Translations under genes and position numbers: made by a program
Assembly: GCF_019711495.1 (NCBI RefSeq)
Contig: NZ_JAIGNM010000003.1
Coordinates: 417,312-481,311 of the forward strand
Origin: Qipengyuania xiamenensis
GTDB lineage: Bacteria > Pseudomonadota > Alphaproteobacteria > Sphingomonadales > Sphingomonadaceae
DNA: 64,000 nucleotides
Direction of reading: 5' to 3'
Shown: positions 8,744 through 17,242 of the stretch, one piece after another
How the letters are laid out: each line of letters starts with the position of its first letter
Position numbering within the stretch: position 1 is the stretch's first letter
The notes under the pieces: model-generated
What the model was told of the DNA's origin: nothing
The model's database searches: none
What the model saw: only the letters and a program-made list of their open reading frames with translations

Positions 8744-10018
8744 TCACTTACCGATGCAGAACCTACCGAACAGTGCGTCGAGCATGTCTTCGGTGGAATG
8801 ACGCCCCAAGAGCCTGTCGAGCGCAAGCCGCGCGAGCCGCAATTTCTCTCCCGTAAGCAAAGGATCGTCATCTCGTCCGATCGCCTCAATAGCCGCGAGC
8901 GCATCGGCCAACGCAGCGCCCTGCCGCTGGTTAAGGGCGGCAAGACCCGGTTTCGGGAGTAACGACCTTCCGGTGGCCACGATATCCTCAAGCAGCTCGC
9001 GCAATCCGTCACCGGTTACAGCCGAAACGACATGTCGCGGCTGATTCTTGCCCTGGCCATCCACATCGGAGCGCGATGCGATCTCCCATGCACCAGAAGG
9101 CCCTTCGCCTTCTTCGCCCAGCCAAAGGACGATGTCGGCCCGCTCGAGTTCCTGACGAGCCCGCCCGATCCCGATCTGCTCGACTGCACCCGCCCCTTCG
9201 TCTCGGAGGCCAGCGGTGTCGATCAAGATGAAGGGCACTCCGGCAAAAGCGACCGGCCGCTCGATCACGTCGCGCGTGGTCCCGGCCTCTTCCGAAACGA
9301 TCGCGGCGCCCTCATCGAGCAGCGCGTTGAACAGCGACGACTTGCCGGTGTTGGGAGGTCCGGCAAAAACTATGCGGATCCCGTCGCGCAAACGCTCGGC
9401 GCGCGGAGCCTCGATCGCCTCTCGCCATTCGCCCACAAGCGCCGAAAGTTCCACGTGAAACATTTCCGGCAGGCTCTCGACATCGTCCTCATCGCCGAAG
9501 TCGAGCACCGCCTCGACCAAAGCCGAGAGGTAGAGGACACGATCCCTCCAGCCTTCGACTTTGCGCGACAGTCCGCCACCCGCCGAAGCCTGTGCGGCCT
9601 GCCGCTGCAGATCGGTTTCGGCCGCCAGCAGATCGCCGAGCCCCTCGGCCTCGGCCAGATCGATTACGCCATTGGCAAATGCACGCCGGGTGAACTCGCC
9701 AGGCTCGGCGCGTCTCAAACCATCAATCGAAGCCAGAGCATTCTCGATCGCGAGCACGACCGCCCTGCCCCCGTGGCAGTGAAACTCGGCAAGGTCTTCA
9801 CCGGTGGATGTCTTGGGTCCCGGAAACCAGATGACCAGCGCGCTATCGAGTTCGGCGCCGTCACTATCGCGCAGGTTCCTCAGGCTCGCCCGGCGGGGCT
9901 TCGGGATGGACCCCGCAAGAGCCGTGACGGCATCACCCGCCTTCGGACCGCTGATCCGCACCACGCCAATCGCAGCGGGAGGCGCCCCGCTCGACAAGGC
10001 GAAGATCGTGTCATCCAT
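8744..10018 (-). CDS. mnmE: tRNA modification GTPase MnmE (TrmE)
   Basis: GTPase partner of MnmG in U34 wobble modification. 424 residues, slightly short compared with the E. coli protein of about 454. N-terminal formyl-THF-binding domain with IFALSSGAPPAAIGVVRISG and GEFTRRAFANGVIDLAEAEG. The inserted G domain has G1 AGPPNTGKSSLFNALL, G2 GTTRD and G3 LIDTAGLRD. The C-terminal FCIGK motif carries the family's conserved Cys (CxGK). Located between DUF6489 and mnmG. parS site 4 lies within the coding sequence. Confidence 0.96.
   Translation of the reverse strand: MDDTIFALSSGAPPAAIGVVRISGPKAGDAVTALAGSIPKPRRASLRNLRDSDGAELDSALVIWFPGPKTSTGEDLAEFHCHGGRAVVLAIENALASIDGLRRAEPGEFTRRAFANGVIDLAEAEGLGDLLAAETDLQRQAAQASAGGGLSRKVEGWRDRVLYLSALVEAVLDFGDEDDVESLPEMFHVELSALVGEWREAIEAPRAERLRDGIRIVFAGPPNTGKSSLFNALLDEGAAIVSEEAGTTRDVIERPVAFAGVPFILIDTAGLRDEGAGAVEQIGIGRARQELERADIVLWLGEEGEGPSGAWEIASRSDVDGQGKNQPRHVVSAVTGDGLRELLEDIVATGRSLLPKPGLAALNQRQGAALADALAAIEAIGRDDDPLLTGEKLRLARLALDRLLGRHSTEDMLDALFGRFCIGK
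9447..9462. promoter_or_regulatory. parS-like site 4 (one mismatch)
   Basis: AGTTCCACGTGAAACA: 15 of 16 positions fit TGTTNCACGTGNAACA; only the first base differs. Inside mnmE. Clustered with three better sites, so probably functional but weaker. Confidence 0.75.
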
Positions 10019-10033
10019 CGGGCCGAACAGTCC

Positions 10034-10297
10034 TCAGTCGTCGGAAGTGGTCGGCTTCTTGCCGGTGGTCTTGGCCGCCTGTGCGCCTTCCATGAAGCTC
10101 TGGAACAGCTTGAAGCCAGCCTGCCCCATCGGCGCCAGCTGGCGTGCGTAATCCTGGAGCTGGTCGGTGTTCGAAACGCCCTTCATCGCCTTCGACATCA
10201 TGTCGACGTAAATGTCGTTTGCCTTGCCGACATCGGGAAGGCCCATAAAGGTCCTCGCCTCTTCGGGCGTGCAGTCGATCTCGATATGGACCTTCAT
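10034..10297 (-). CDS. DUF6489 family protein
   Basis: Small protein of 87 residues, MKVHIEIDCTPEEARTFMGL at the N-terminus and a lysine/threonine-rich tail. The start resembles many Sphingomonadales proteins annotated as DUF6489. No signal peptide or membrane segment; the middle (LQDYARQLAPMGQAGFKLFQ) looks amphipathic-helical, somewhat phasin-like. It lies 15 bp upstream of mnmE on the same strand and so probably shares its transcript. Function unknown. A GGAGG-like ribosome site (GGAGGAAACC) directly precedes the ATG. Confidence 0.8.
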   Translation of the reverse strand: MKVHIEIDCTPEEARTFMGLPDVGKANDIYVDMMSKAMKGVSNTDQLQDYARQLAPMGQAGFKLFQSFMEGAQAAKTTGKKPTTSDD

Positions 10298-10396
10298 CGG
10301 GTTTCCTCCGTTAGAACTTGCATGACCCTATTTGGGACTGCATGCCCCGTCATGCAAGCATAAGACACTGACCACCTTTCGAGGGAGAAGAATGCC

Positions 10397-11095
10397 GTGA
10401 GCGAGACCGTGAAGATTTCCACCCTGTCCGGCGATGCGAAGTTCGATGCCTATGTGGCGCGACCGGCCGGCACGCCGCGCGCATCCATCCTTGTCATCCA
10501 GGAAATTTTCGGGGTGAATGCCGGTATCCGGCGCAAATGCGACAAGCTCGCCGAAGACGGATATCTCGCCGTCGCCCCCGACCTGTTCTGGCGCCTCGAG
10601 CCCGGCGTAGAGCTTGATCCCGACGTCGAACCCGAATTCCAGCGTGCGCTCGACCTGATGGGCAAGTTCGACCAGGACCAGGGCATTCGCGATATCGAGG
10701 CGACGATCCACCACATCCGCCGCGAAGAAGGCGTCGAGAAGGTCGGCTGCGTCGGATACTGCCTCGGAGGCCGCCTCGCCTACATGACCGCGGCGCGCAC
10801 CGATGTGGATGCATCGGTAGGCTATTACGGCGTCGGCATCGACGGCTTGCTGGGTGAAAAGCATGCTATTGCCCATGCCCTCCTCCTCCATATTCCGACC
10901 GAAGACGGTTTCGTCGACAAGGATACGCAGAAGGCCATGCACGAGGGGCTGGACGATCACCCCAAGGTGACGCTTTACGATTACGAGGGCCTAGATCACG
11001 GCTTTGCAACCGAATTCGGCAAGCGGCGCGATGAAGATGCAGCCAACCTTGCGGACCAGCGCACCGCGGAGTTCTTCCGCGAAAACCTGGGCTGA
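10397..11095 (+). CDS. Dienelactone hydrolase family alpha/beta hydrolase
   Basis: Cytoplasmic alpha/beta hydrolase of the carboxymethylenebutenolidase family; substrate unknown. 232 residues. The nucleophile is a cysteine, Cys122, in VGYCLGGRLAY, as in classical dienelactone hydrolase. Glu36 in VIQEIFGVN matches the family's activating Glu. The acid is probably Asp170 (IPTEDGFVD) and the base His201 (EGLDHGF). The start is GTG at 10397 after a GAGGGAGAAG ribosome site; the ATG at 10392 is out of frame. Diverges from the DUF6489-mnmE operon across a 99-bp gap and is followed after 9 bp by the glutamate synthase-like gene, so the two may be co-transcribed. Confidence 0.88.
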   Translation: MSETVKISTLSGDAKFDAYVARPAGTPRASILVIQEIFGVNAGIRRKCDKLAEDGYLAVAPDLFWRLEPGVELDPDVEPEFQRALDLMGKFDQDQGIRDIEATIHHIRREEGVEKVGCVGYCLGGRLAYMTAARTDVDASVGYYGVGIDGLLGEKHAIAHALLLHIPTEDGFVDKDTQKAMHEGLDDHPKVTLYDYEGLDHGFATEFGKRRDEDAANLADQRTAEFFRENLG

Positions 11096-11104
11096 CCCCT
11101 CGCG

Positions 11105-12697
11105 ATGATTGAGCGACTGCCCTTCCGCTACCTCATTCCGGTGGCCTTGCTGATACTCGCCACGACTGCATGGGTGGTCGAGCCGTTACGCTGGACCCTG
11201 TGGTTATGGGGACCCTTGGCGGGGTTCGCGATATGGGATTTTTTCCAGCCTAATCATACTCTTAGGAGGAATTATCCGCTTATCGGCCGCATCAGGTGGC
11301 TGATGGAGGATTTGCGGCCCTTTGCGCAGTCCTACTTCGTGGAGGACGACCTCGAGGGCCGTCCATTCAGCCATCAGGCCCGCTCGCTCGTCTATGCCCG
11401 CGCCAAGGGCGATCTCGACAAGCATCCGATGGGTACCGAGCTCGACGTCTATTCGGACGAATACGAGTGGGTCGGGCACTCGATCGCGCCCAGCAAGGAC
11501 ACGCCCGAGGAATGGCGCGTCACCGTCGGTCAAGACACTTGCGACAAGCCCTACTCCTCCTCGTTGCTGAATATCTCGGCGATGAGCTTCGGTTCGCTCT
11601 CCGCGCGCGCGATCGAGGCGCTGAATGCCGGGGCGAAGGAAGGCAACTTCGCACACAATACGGGCGAAGGTTCGATCAGCCGCTATCACCGTGCACCCAG
11701 CGGTGACCTCATCTGGGAGCTCGGCAGCGGCTATTTCGGGGCGCGGCGCGAGGACGGTCGCTTCGATCCCGACCAGTTCCGCGAGAATGCAGCGAGCGAC
11801 CAGGTCAAGATGATCGAACTGAAGCTCAGCCAGGGCGCAAAGCCGGGTCACGGCGGTGTGCTCCCGGGCGCAAAGGTCACCAAGGAAATCGCGGAAGCAC
11901 GCGGCGTGCCTGAAGGTGAGGATGTCCTTTCCCCGGCGGCGCATCCCGAATTCGATACGCCGATCGAATTGCTCGAGTTCGTCACCCGGTTGCGCGAGCT
12001 TTCAGGCGGCAAGCCGGTCGGAATCAAGCTGTGCGTCGGACTGCCTCACGAAGTCTTTGCAGTCGGCAAGGCTATGCTCGAGACCGGCATGCATCCCGAT
12101 TTCATCACCGTCGACGGCGCAGAGGGCGGCACGGGTGCAGCCCCCCTCGAATTGTCGAATTCGGTCGGCATGCCGCTGCGCGAAGGGCAGATCTTCGTGC
12201 GCAACATGCTGGTGGGCACGGGAATGCGCGACAAGGTGAAGATCGCCACCAGCGGCAAGATCCATTCGGGCGCGCAGATGGCCAAGAGCTTCGCGCTGGG
12301 CGCCGACTGGTGCAATGCTGCGCGTCCCTTCATGTTCGCGCTCGGCTGCATCCAGTCGATGAATTGCCACAAGGGCACCTGCCCCACCGGCGTTGCAACG
12401 CAGGAAGAGTGGCGCCAGCGAGGTCTCGTCGTCGAGGACAAGGCACCGCGTGTCGCACGCTTCCAGCGCCAGACGCTTCACTCGCTGCGCGAAATCACGA
12501 TTGCCATGGGCCTCGACAGTCCTTGGGAGATGAAGCCCATGGATATGCGCGAACGCATCAATGGCGCGCGCTCGGACGCCTTCGACAAGATCTATTATTT
12601 CGCCGAGGAGGGAGTGCTGCTCGACAGGCCCTCCTCAACCCCGCTGGCGCGCCACTGGGCCGCGGCAAGGGCAGACAGTTTCAGGAGGGATATGTGA
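11105..12697 (+). CDS. Membrane-anchored FMN-binding glutamate synthase-family protein
   Basis: 530 residues. Two hydrophobic segments at about residues 9-26 (YLIPVALLILATTAWVV) and 30-48 precede a GltS-type FMN/Fe-S barrel. Recognisable are SSLLNISAMSFGSLSARAIE, NTGEGSISRYH, GAKPGHGGVLPGAKVT, TVDGAEGGTGAAPLELSN and the cysteine cluster near LGCIQSMNCHKGTCPTGVA that binds the 3Fe-4S cluster in glutamate synthase. It lacks the glutaminase domain, so it is not a complete GOGAT; the acceptor and donor of this widespread stand-alone family are unsettled. The downstream NTF2-like gene starts at a GTGA overlap with its stop, indicating translational coupling. Confidence 0.88.
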   Translation: MIERLPFRYLIPVALLILATTAWVVEPLRWTLWLWGPLAGFAIWDFFQPNHTLRRNYPLIGRIRWLMEDLRPFAQSYFVEDDLEGRPFSHQARSLVYARAKGDLDKHPMGTELDVYSDEYEWVGHSIAPSKDTPEEWRVTVGQDTCDKPYSSSLLNISAMSFGSLSARAIEALNAGAKEGNFAHNTGEGSISRYHRAPSGDLIWELGSGYFGARREDGRFDPDQFRENAASDQVKMIELKLSQGAKPGHGGVLPGAKVTKEIAEARGVPEGEDVLSPAAHPEFDTPIELLEFVTRLRELSGGKPVGIKLCVGLPHEVFAVGKAMLETGMHPDFITVDGAEGGTGAAPLELSNSVGMPLREGQIFVRNMLVGTGMRDKVKIATSGKIHSGAQMAKSFALGADWCNAARPFMFALGCIQSMNCHKGTCPTGVATQEEWRQRGLVVEDKAPRVARFQRQTLHSLREITIAMGLDSPWEMKPMDMRERINGARSDAFDKIYYFAEEGVLLDRPSSTPLARHWAAARADSFRRDM

Positions 12698-13092
12698 GCG
12701 CTGAAAAAGGATTGGCCAGATGGCATGAGGTGATCGAAGCCGGCTCTTCTCCGGCGGACCTTGCGGCCATCATCCGTGAAGATGCCGCGTTCCATTCGCC
12801 GGTGGTCCACACGCCGCAACAGGGGCGCGATATTGTCGTCGCCTACCTCTCGGCAGCCGGGCAGACGCTCGGCAATGACAGCTTCACCTACGTTCGCGAG
12901 CTGGTGGACGGGGAGAACGCAATGCTCGAATTCACCACCGAGATGGACGGCATCCACGTCAACGGCGTCGATATCATCCGCTTCGACGAAGACGGGATGA
13001 TTGCGGATTTCAAGGTGATGGTCAGGCCGCTGAAGGCCGTGAACAAGGTGTGGGAGCAGATGGCAGCCATGCTCGAGCGCATGAAGGGCTGA
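12694..13092 (+). CDS. SnoaL/NTF2-like small protein
   Basis: 132 residues with the NTF2-fold pattern: an N-terminal helix (GLARWHEVIEAGSS), LAAIIREDAAFHSPVV, a central segment FTYVRELVDGENAMLEFTTE and the terminal IIRFDEDGMIADFKVMV strands. Such proteins are often small hydrolases/isomerases or orphan ligand binders; no catalytic set is obvious. The start is GTG at 12694, chosen because it overlaps the upstream stop (GTGA) and follows CAGGAGGGA. A longer frame upstream is a shadow of the glutamate synthase-like gene. Ends just before a bidirectional terminator shared with rho. Confidence 0.8.
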   Translation: MSAEKGLARWHEVIEAGSSPADLAAIIREDAAFHSPVVHTPQQGRDIVVAYLSAAGQTLGNDSFTYVRELVDGENAMLEFTTEMDGIHVNGVDIIRFDEDGMIADFKVMVRPLKAVNKVWEQMAAMLERMKG

Positions 13093-13114
13093 CCGGCCTC
13101 GACACTCCAAAGGA

Positions 13115-13149
13115 AAAGGGCCGCTCCCCGGTTTGGGAAGCGGCCCTTT
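13115..13149. terminator. Bidirectional intrinsic terminator between NTF2-like gene and rho
   Basis: Stem AAAGGGCCGC (13115-13124) pairs with GCGGCCCTTT (13140-13149) around a 15-base loop. A T-rich tail on the minus strand (TTTTCCTTT) serves rho and a short T run serves the plus-strand gene. Confidence 0.85.
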
Positions 13150-13152
13150 CGC

Positions 13153-14418
13153 TTACTGGTTCATATTGGCGAAGAAGTCTTCGTTGGTCTTGGAATCCTT
13201 CATCTTGTCGAGAAGGAATTCCATCGCATCGACCGTACCCATCTGCATGAGGATACGGCGCAGGACCCACATCTTCGACAGCTGGGCCTGGTCGACCAGC
13301 AGCTCTTCCTTGCGGGTGCCGGACTTGCCGACGTCGAGAGCCGGGAAGATGCGCTTGTCGGCGACCTTGCGGTCGAGGACGATTTCGCTGTTACCCGTGC
13401 CCTTGAATTCTTCGAAGATGACCTCGTCCATGCGGCTGCCGGTGTCGATCAGCGCGGTCGCGATGATGGAAAGCGAGCCGCCTTCCTCGATGTTACGCGC
13501 GGCACCGAAGAAGCGCTTCGGGCGCTGCAGTGCGTTCGCGTCGACACCGCCGGTCAGCACCTTGCCCGAGCTGGGCACCACGGTGTTGTACGCACGGCCG
13601 AGACGCGTGATCGAGTCGAGCAGGATGACGACATCCTTCTTGTGCTCGACGAGGCGCTTGGCCTTCTCGATCACCATTTCGGCGACCTGGACGTGGCGGT
13701 TGGCAGGCTCGTCGAAGGTCGAGGAAATGACCTCGCCCTTCACGCTGCGCTGCATGTCGGTGACTTCTTCCGGACGCTCGTCGACGAGCAGGACCAGCAG
13801 GAAGACTTCCGGGTGGTTGTCGGTAATCGCCTTGGCGATGTTCTGCAGCAGGACGGTTTTACCGGTGCGCGGCGGCGCGACGATCAGTGCGCGCTGGCCC
13901 TTGCCCTGCGGCGAAATGATATCGATGACGCGCGCCGACTTGTCCTTGACCGTCGGATCGACATTGTCGAGCGTCAGCTTCTCGTCCGGATAGAGCGGCG
14001 TGAGGTTGTCGAAATTGGTGCGCGTGCGCACGTTCGCCGGATCTTCGTAGTTGACCGAGGTCAGGCCGGTCAGCGCGAAATAGCGCTCGCCTTCCTGCGG
14101 TGCGCGGATCTGGCCTTCGACGGTATCGCCGGTGCGCAGGCCCCATTTGCGGATCTGGTTGGGCGAGACATAGATATCGTCCGGGCCGGCGAGGTAATTC
14201 GCTTCGGGGCTGCGCAGGAAGCCGAAGCCGTCCTGCAGCACCTCGATCGTGCCGATACCCATGATCTCTTCGTCGTATTCTTCATCGTCTGCGAGTTCGC
14301 GCAGGATGCAGAACATGAGGTCCTGGCGGCGCATGGTGCCCGCAGCCTCGACACCCAGCTCTTCGGCCATGGCCACGAGCTCTGCGGGTGCTTTTGCTTT
14401 CAAGTCTTTGAGATGCAT
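13153..14418 (-). CDS. rho: Transcription termination factor Rho
   Basis: Hexameric RNA-dependent ATPase that ends transcripts at rut sites. 421 residues, the normal length. N-terminal Rho helix bundle ([20 protein letters not shown]), cold-shock-like RNA-binding domain ([20 protein letters not shown]), Walker [30 protein letters not shown] and the R-finger region. Its leader contains a 12-bp palindrome 8 bp before the start codon. Transcribed away from the proposed origin in the order hemE, hemJ, rho. Confidence 0.97.
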   Translation of the reverse strand: MHLKDLKAKAPAELVAMAEELGVEAAGTMRRQDLMFCILRELADDEEYDEEIMGIGTIEVLQDGFGFLRSPEANYLAGPDDIYVSPNQIRKWGLRTGDTVEGQIRAPQEGERYFALTGLTSVNYEDPANVRTRTNFDNLTPLYPDEKLTLDNVDPTVKDKSARVIDIISPQGKGQRALIVAPPRTGKTVLLQNIAKAITDNHPEVFLLVLLVDERPEEVTDMQRSVKGEVISSTFDEPANRHVQVAEMVIEKAKRLVEHKKDVVILLDSITRLGRAYNTVVPSSGKVLTGGVDANALQRPKRFFGAARNIEEGGSLSIIATALIDTGSRMDEVIFEEFKGTGNSEIVLDRKVADKRIFPALDVGKSGTRKEELLVDQAQLSKMWVLRRILMQMGTVDAMEFLLDKMKDSKTNEDFFANMNQ

Positions 14419-14426
14419 TTTATTTC

Positions 14427-14438
14427 TCGAATATTCGA
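14427..14438. repeat. 12-bp palindrome in the rho leader
   Basis: TCGAATATTCGA, perfectly self-complementary, 8 bp upstream of the rho ATG on the transcribed strand. May be an operator or part of a leader structure; no regulator can be named. Confidence 0.4.
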
Positions 14439-14573
14439 ATGTGGAAATGGCCGGCAGGTCGAAGGGCTTGGAGAAAGCGGACCTGGTCCCGTCGAATGCG
14501 CGGGGCCTCTAGCCGGTCGGTAGGCTTCAGATAAATTCGGTTGGAGCCCGCGTCAATCGGATTGCGCAGGGCG

Positions 14574-15002
14574 TCACATGTAGCGGAAGACGACCACCGT
14601 CACGACGATCAGCGCCAGCAGCACGCCGGGAGCCTCGCCCCACATGCGCAGCTGCTTTTCGCTCAGCGGCCTCTCGCCCGCCGCCATCTTCCTGGACTGG
14701 GCGACGATATAGCCGTGGAAGCCGCTCAGGAGGACGACAAGCAACAATTTGACGTGCAGCCATCCCTCACCCCACACCTGCAGCGTTTGGGCCAGCAGCA
14801 GGCCTAAAACCCACACCACGATGATGCTGGGCGTCAGGATGATCTTGCGCAGCAGGCCCATGCGTTTCGCCCAGAGTGCGGATTCTTCCGATTCCGGCGC
14901 CGCGGGATGGAGATAGATCATCTGGCGCGGCAGCATGAAGAGGCCTGCCATCCAGAAGACCATGAAGATGATATGGCCGGCCTTGAGCCAGAGATAGGTC
15001 AT
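14574..15002 (-). CDS. hemJ: Protoporphyrinogen IX oxidase HemJ
   Basis: Heme-b-containing membrane enzyme oxidising protoporphyrinogen IX to protoporphyrin IX. 142 residues with four hydrophobic segments. The N-terminal LWLKAGHIIFMVFWMAGLFMLPR carries the conserved histidine and arginine of the family, and WLHVKLLLVVLLSGFH carries the conserved lysine. The ATG at 15000-15002 is preferred because AGGAAG lies 8 bases upstream; an in-frame ATG at 15020 would place that site inside the gene. Directly downstream of hemE (49-bp gap), which acts earlier in the same pathway and supports the call over a generic CopD protein. Confidence 0.88.
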   Translation of the reverse strand: MTYLWLKAGHIIFMVFWMAGLFMLPRQMIYLHPAAPESEESALWAKRMGLLRKIILTPSIIVVWVLGLLLAQTLQVWGEGWLHVKLLLVVLLSGFHGYIVAQSRKMAAGERPLSEKQLRMWGEAPGVLLALIVVTVVVFRYM

Positions 15003-15051
15003 CGAAAGCACTTCCTGCATGGCCGCGATGTAGCGAAGGCGGCCGCCAATT

Positions 15052-16077
15052 TCACCCCCGCCAGCCGCGCACGGTGGCGATCAGGCGCTCGACATGCTCG
15101 ATCGGCGTGCGCCGGTCGATGCCGTGGCCCAGATTGAAGACATGCGGGCGCCCGGCGAATGCTCCGAGAATCGTCTCGACGCGCTTCTCGAGCTCGGCCG
15201 AACCGGCGAGCAGCAGCAGCGGATCGAGATTGCCCTGTACGGGCATGCCATCGGGCAGTTCGCGCGCGACCCATGCCGGATCGAGCGTCTCGTCCACACC
15301 GACGGCCTTCACACCGGTCTCGCGGGCATAGGCGGGCAGTTTCTCGCCTGCACCCTTCGGAAAACCGATTACCGGCGTGTCGGGATGCTTCTCTGCAAGA
15401 GCGGCAACGATCCGTGCATTGGGCGCGATGACCCATTTCTCGAACTCGTCGGGCGCAAGGCTGCCCGCCCAGCTGTCGAACAGCTGCACGGCTTCCGCAC
15501 CCGCTTCGATCTGGCCTGAGAGATATTCGATCGTCTCACCCACGATCGCATCCACGATCGCCTGCAGCGCTGCCGGATCGCGATAGGCGAGAGCGCGCGC
15601 ATCGTGCTGGTCCCGGCTGCCCTCGCCTGCGACCATGTAGGTCGCAACGGTCCAGGGGCTTCCCGCAAAGCCAAGCATGGTCACGCCTTCGGGTAGGCGC
15701 TTCCGGCACAGGCGTACGGTTTCGTAAATCGGTTCGTAGCGCGAAGGATCGCGAGTCAGTGCCTCGAGCGAGCTGTCGACGAGCTTGGGCGAGAGCTTCG
15801 GCCCTTCGCCGGCAAGGAATTCGAGGTGCTGACCCAGCGCATGGGGGACGATCAGGATATCGGAAAACAGGATGGCCCCGTCGAACCCGAAGCGATCGAT
15901 GGGCTGCAAGGTAATCTCGCATGCCGCCTCGCTATCGTAGGCCATTGCGAGGAAACCGCCCTTCTGTGCGCGAAGCTCGCGATACTCGGGAAGGTACCGA
16001 CCAGCCTGGCGCATGAGCCAGAGAGGGACCTGTGCGCTAGGCGCACCGTTTAGCGTGTCGAGAAGGAGACCGGGCAT
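15052..16077 (-). CDS. hemE: Uroporphyrinogen decarboxylase
   Basis: Converts uroporphyrinogen III to coproporphyrinogen III in heme synthesis. 341 residues, family-standard. Signature 1 is PLWLMRQAGRYLPEYRELR, with the substrate-binding Arg residues and the catalytic Asp further on in DGAILFSDILIVPHALG. Signature 2 is GFAGSPWTVATYMVAGEGS. The C-terminus has VFNLGHGIDRRTPIEHV with the conserved His. Its start codon borders the proposed replication origin, the same hemE-origin arrangement established for Caulobacter and Rickettsia. Confidence 0.97.
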   Translation of the reverse strand: MPGLLLDTLNGAPSAQVPLWLMRQAGRYLPEYRELRAQKGGFLAMAYDSEAACEITLQPIDRFGFDGAILFSDILIVPHALGQHLEFLAGEGPKLSPKLVDSSLEALTRDPSRYEPIYETVRLCRKRLPEGVTMLGFAGSPWTVATYMVAGEGSRDQHDARALAYRDPAALQAIVDAIVGETIEYLSGQIEAGAEAVQLFDSWAGSLAPDEFEKWVIAPNARIVAALAEKHPDTPVIGFPKGAGEKLPAYARETGVKAVGVDETLDPAWVARELPDGMPVQGNLDPLLLLAGSAELEKRVETILGAFAGRPHVFNLGHGIDRRTPIEHVERLIATVRGWRG

Positions 16078-16393
16078 TCAGGAGTCCAATAATACCTAGT
16101 TATTATAAGGATTGATGGAGTCTGTTGGCCCTGTGGATATCGGGCACAAGCGGCCCCTGCCCGAATTCTTCGGCGATTGGAAGGCTTCTGGCGGGTTTGC
16201 GACTCGTGCTCGCACATGAGTCGAGTCAAACTTGTCCCCACTGTTCCCAGCCTGCGCAAAACTCGTCCCTTGGTGTGCGGGAATCACCCCCGAAGGTGAC
16301 TCGTAGCGGGGAGGGAATTCATCACCGAACTTGTCGCCAGACCTGTCCCGTGGTTTATCCCGAAGCTATCAACAACCCGCCGGAGAGCCTCCC
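16078..16393. other. oriC: Probable chromosomal replication origin (oriC)
   Basis: Non-coding gap between hemE and the DUF299 gene, the position of the characterised origins of Caulobacter crescentus and Rickettsia (hemE-oriC-RP001). Seen directly: an AT-rich tract next to hemE (about 16086-16117, including AATAATACCTAGTTATTATA); a near-consensus DnaA box at 16132-16140; degenerate boxes TTGTCCCCA (16232), TCGTCCCTT (16263), TTGTCGCCA (16331), CTGTCCCGT (16343) and TTATCCCGA (16355); and seven GANTC methylation motifs starting at 16082, 16118, 16201, 16218, 16223, 16281 and 16298. Gene orientation switches here from leftward to rightward. No tRNA or ORF explains this stretch. Function is inferred from synteny and motifs. 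Confidence 0.8.
16132..16140 (-). promoter_or_regulatory. DnaA box
   Basis: TGTGGATAT, the reverse complement of the consensus TTATCCACA with one mismatch at the last position read. It is the best match within the proposed origin and lies about 15 bp from the AT-rich tract. Confidence 0.7.
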
Positions 16394-17242
16394 ATTTCCG
16401 ATCGCATCCACCTCCATCTCTTGTCCGATTCAACCGGTGAGACATTGGAAATGCTCGCAAAAGCGGCGCTGGCGCAGTTCGACGATGCCGATGTCGTACG
16501 CCATTTCTGGCCCATGGTCAGGAGCAAGCAACATCTCGACCGCATCGTGCCCGAACTCAAGAGCAACCCGGGACTTGTCCTCTTCACGTTGGTCAATCCC
16601 GAAGCCCGCGCGCGGCTGGAAGAAGTCTGCGCGCAGAACGGGCTTCCCGCGGTCCCCATCCTCGATCGCGTGACCGAGGCGCTGGAGAAGGCGCTGGGAC
16701 AGGAAGCCCATGGCCGTCCCGGCCGCCAGCACCAGATGGACAAGGCCTATTTCGAGCGAGTCGAGGCGATCCAGTTCACCATTGCCCATGACGACGGCAT
16801 CGGATGGGAGAACTGGGAGGAGGCGGATATCGTGCTTGCAGGCGTGTCACGAAGTTCGAAGACGCCGACCAGCATCTACCTCGCCAATCGTGGCTACAAG
16901 GTCGCCAACATCCCGCTGGTGGTCGAAAGCCCCCCTCCGCCGAAGTTGTTCGAACTCAAAAGCCCGATGGTCGTCGGCCTGACCACGGCCCCGGAACGGC
17001 TGGTGCAGATCCGCCGCAATCGTCTCCTGACGCTAAACGAGAAGTCGGAGACATCCTACGTCGATAACGAGCGCGTGAAGAGCGAGGTGGCCTTTGCCCG
17101 GCGCATGTTCGCCGATAACGGCTGGCCGGTGATCGACGTGACCAGGCGCTCGATCGAGGAAACCGCCGCGGCCGTGATCCGCCTGTTCGGCGAACGCGAG
17201 CAGTCGGACGATACCGCATTCGAAGGAGCAAAGCCGATATGA
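16394..17242 (+). CDS. ppsR: Pyruvate, phosphate/water dikinase regulatory protein (DUF299), probable ATT start
   Basis: Bifunctional ADP-dependent kinase and Pi-dependent pyrophosphorylase that switches PEP synthase or pyruvate phosphate dikinase off and on. The conserved start of the family, [20 protein letters not shown], begins two residues after an ATT codon at 16394 that has GGAGAG 6 bases upstream. No ATG or GTG lies in frame between there and the TTG at 16331, which has no good ribosome site and would add 21 non-conserved residues inside the origin. Read from ATT it has 282 residues. The P-loop [11 protein letters not shown] (Gly150-Lys156) and HDDGIG mark the active site. Homologue of RP001 beside the Rickettsia origin. 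Overlaps maf by 4 bp. Confidence 0.9.
   Translation: MSDRIHLHLLSDSTGETLEMLAKAALAQFDDADVVRHFWPMVRSKQHLDRIVPELKSNPGLVLFTLVNPEARARLEEVCAQNGLPAVPILDRVTEALEKALGQEAHGRPGRQHQMDKAYFERVEAIQFTIAHDDGIGWENWEEADIVLAGVSRSSKTPTSIYLANRGYKVANIPLVVESPPPPKLFELKSPMVVGLTTAPERLVQIRRNRLLTLNEKSETSYVDNERVKSEVAFARRMFADNGWPVIDVTRRSIEETAAAVIRLFGEREQSDDTAFEGAKPI

Noticed and set aside
16331..16393. N-terminal extension of ppsR from the TTG at 16331
   Set aside because: No ribosome site, non-conserved residues, and it would run through the proposed origin; the ATT at 16394 is preferred.
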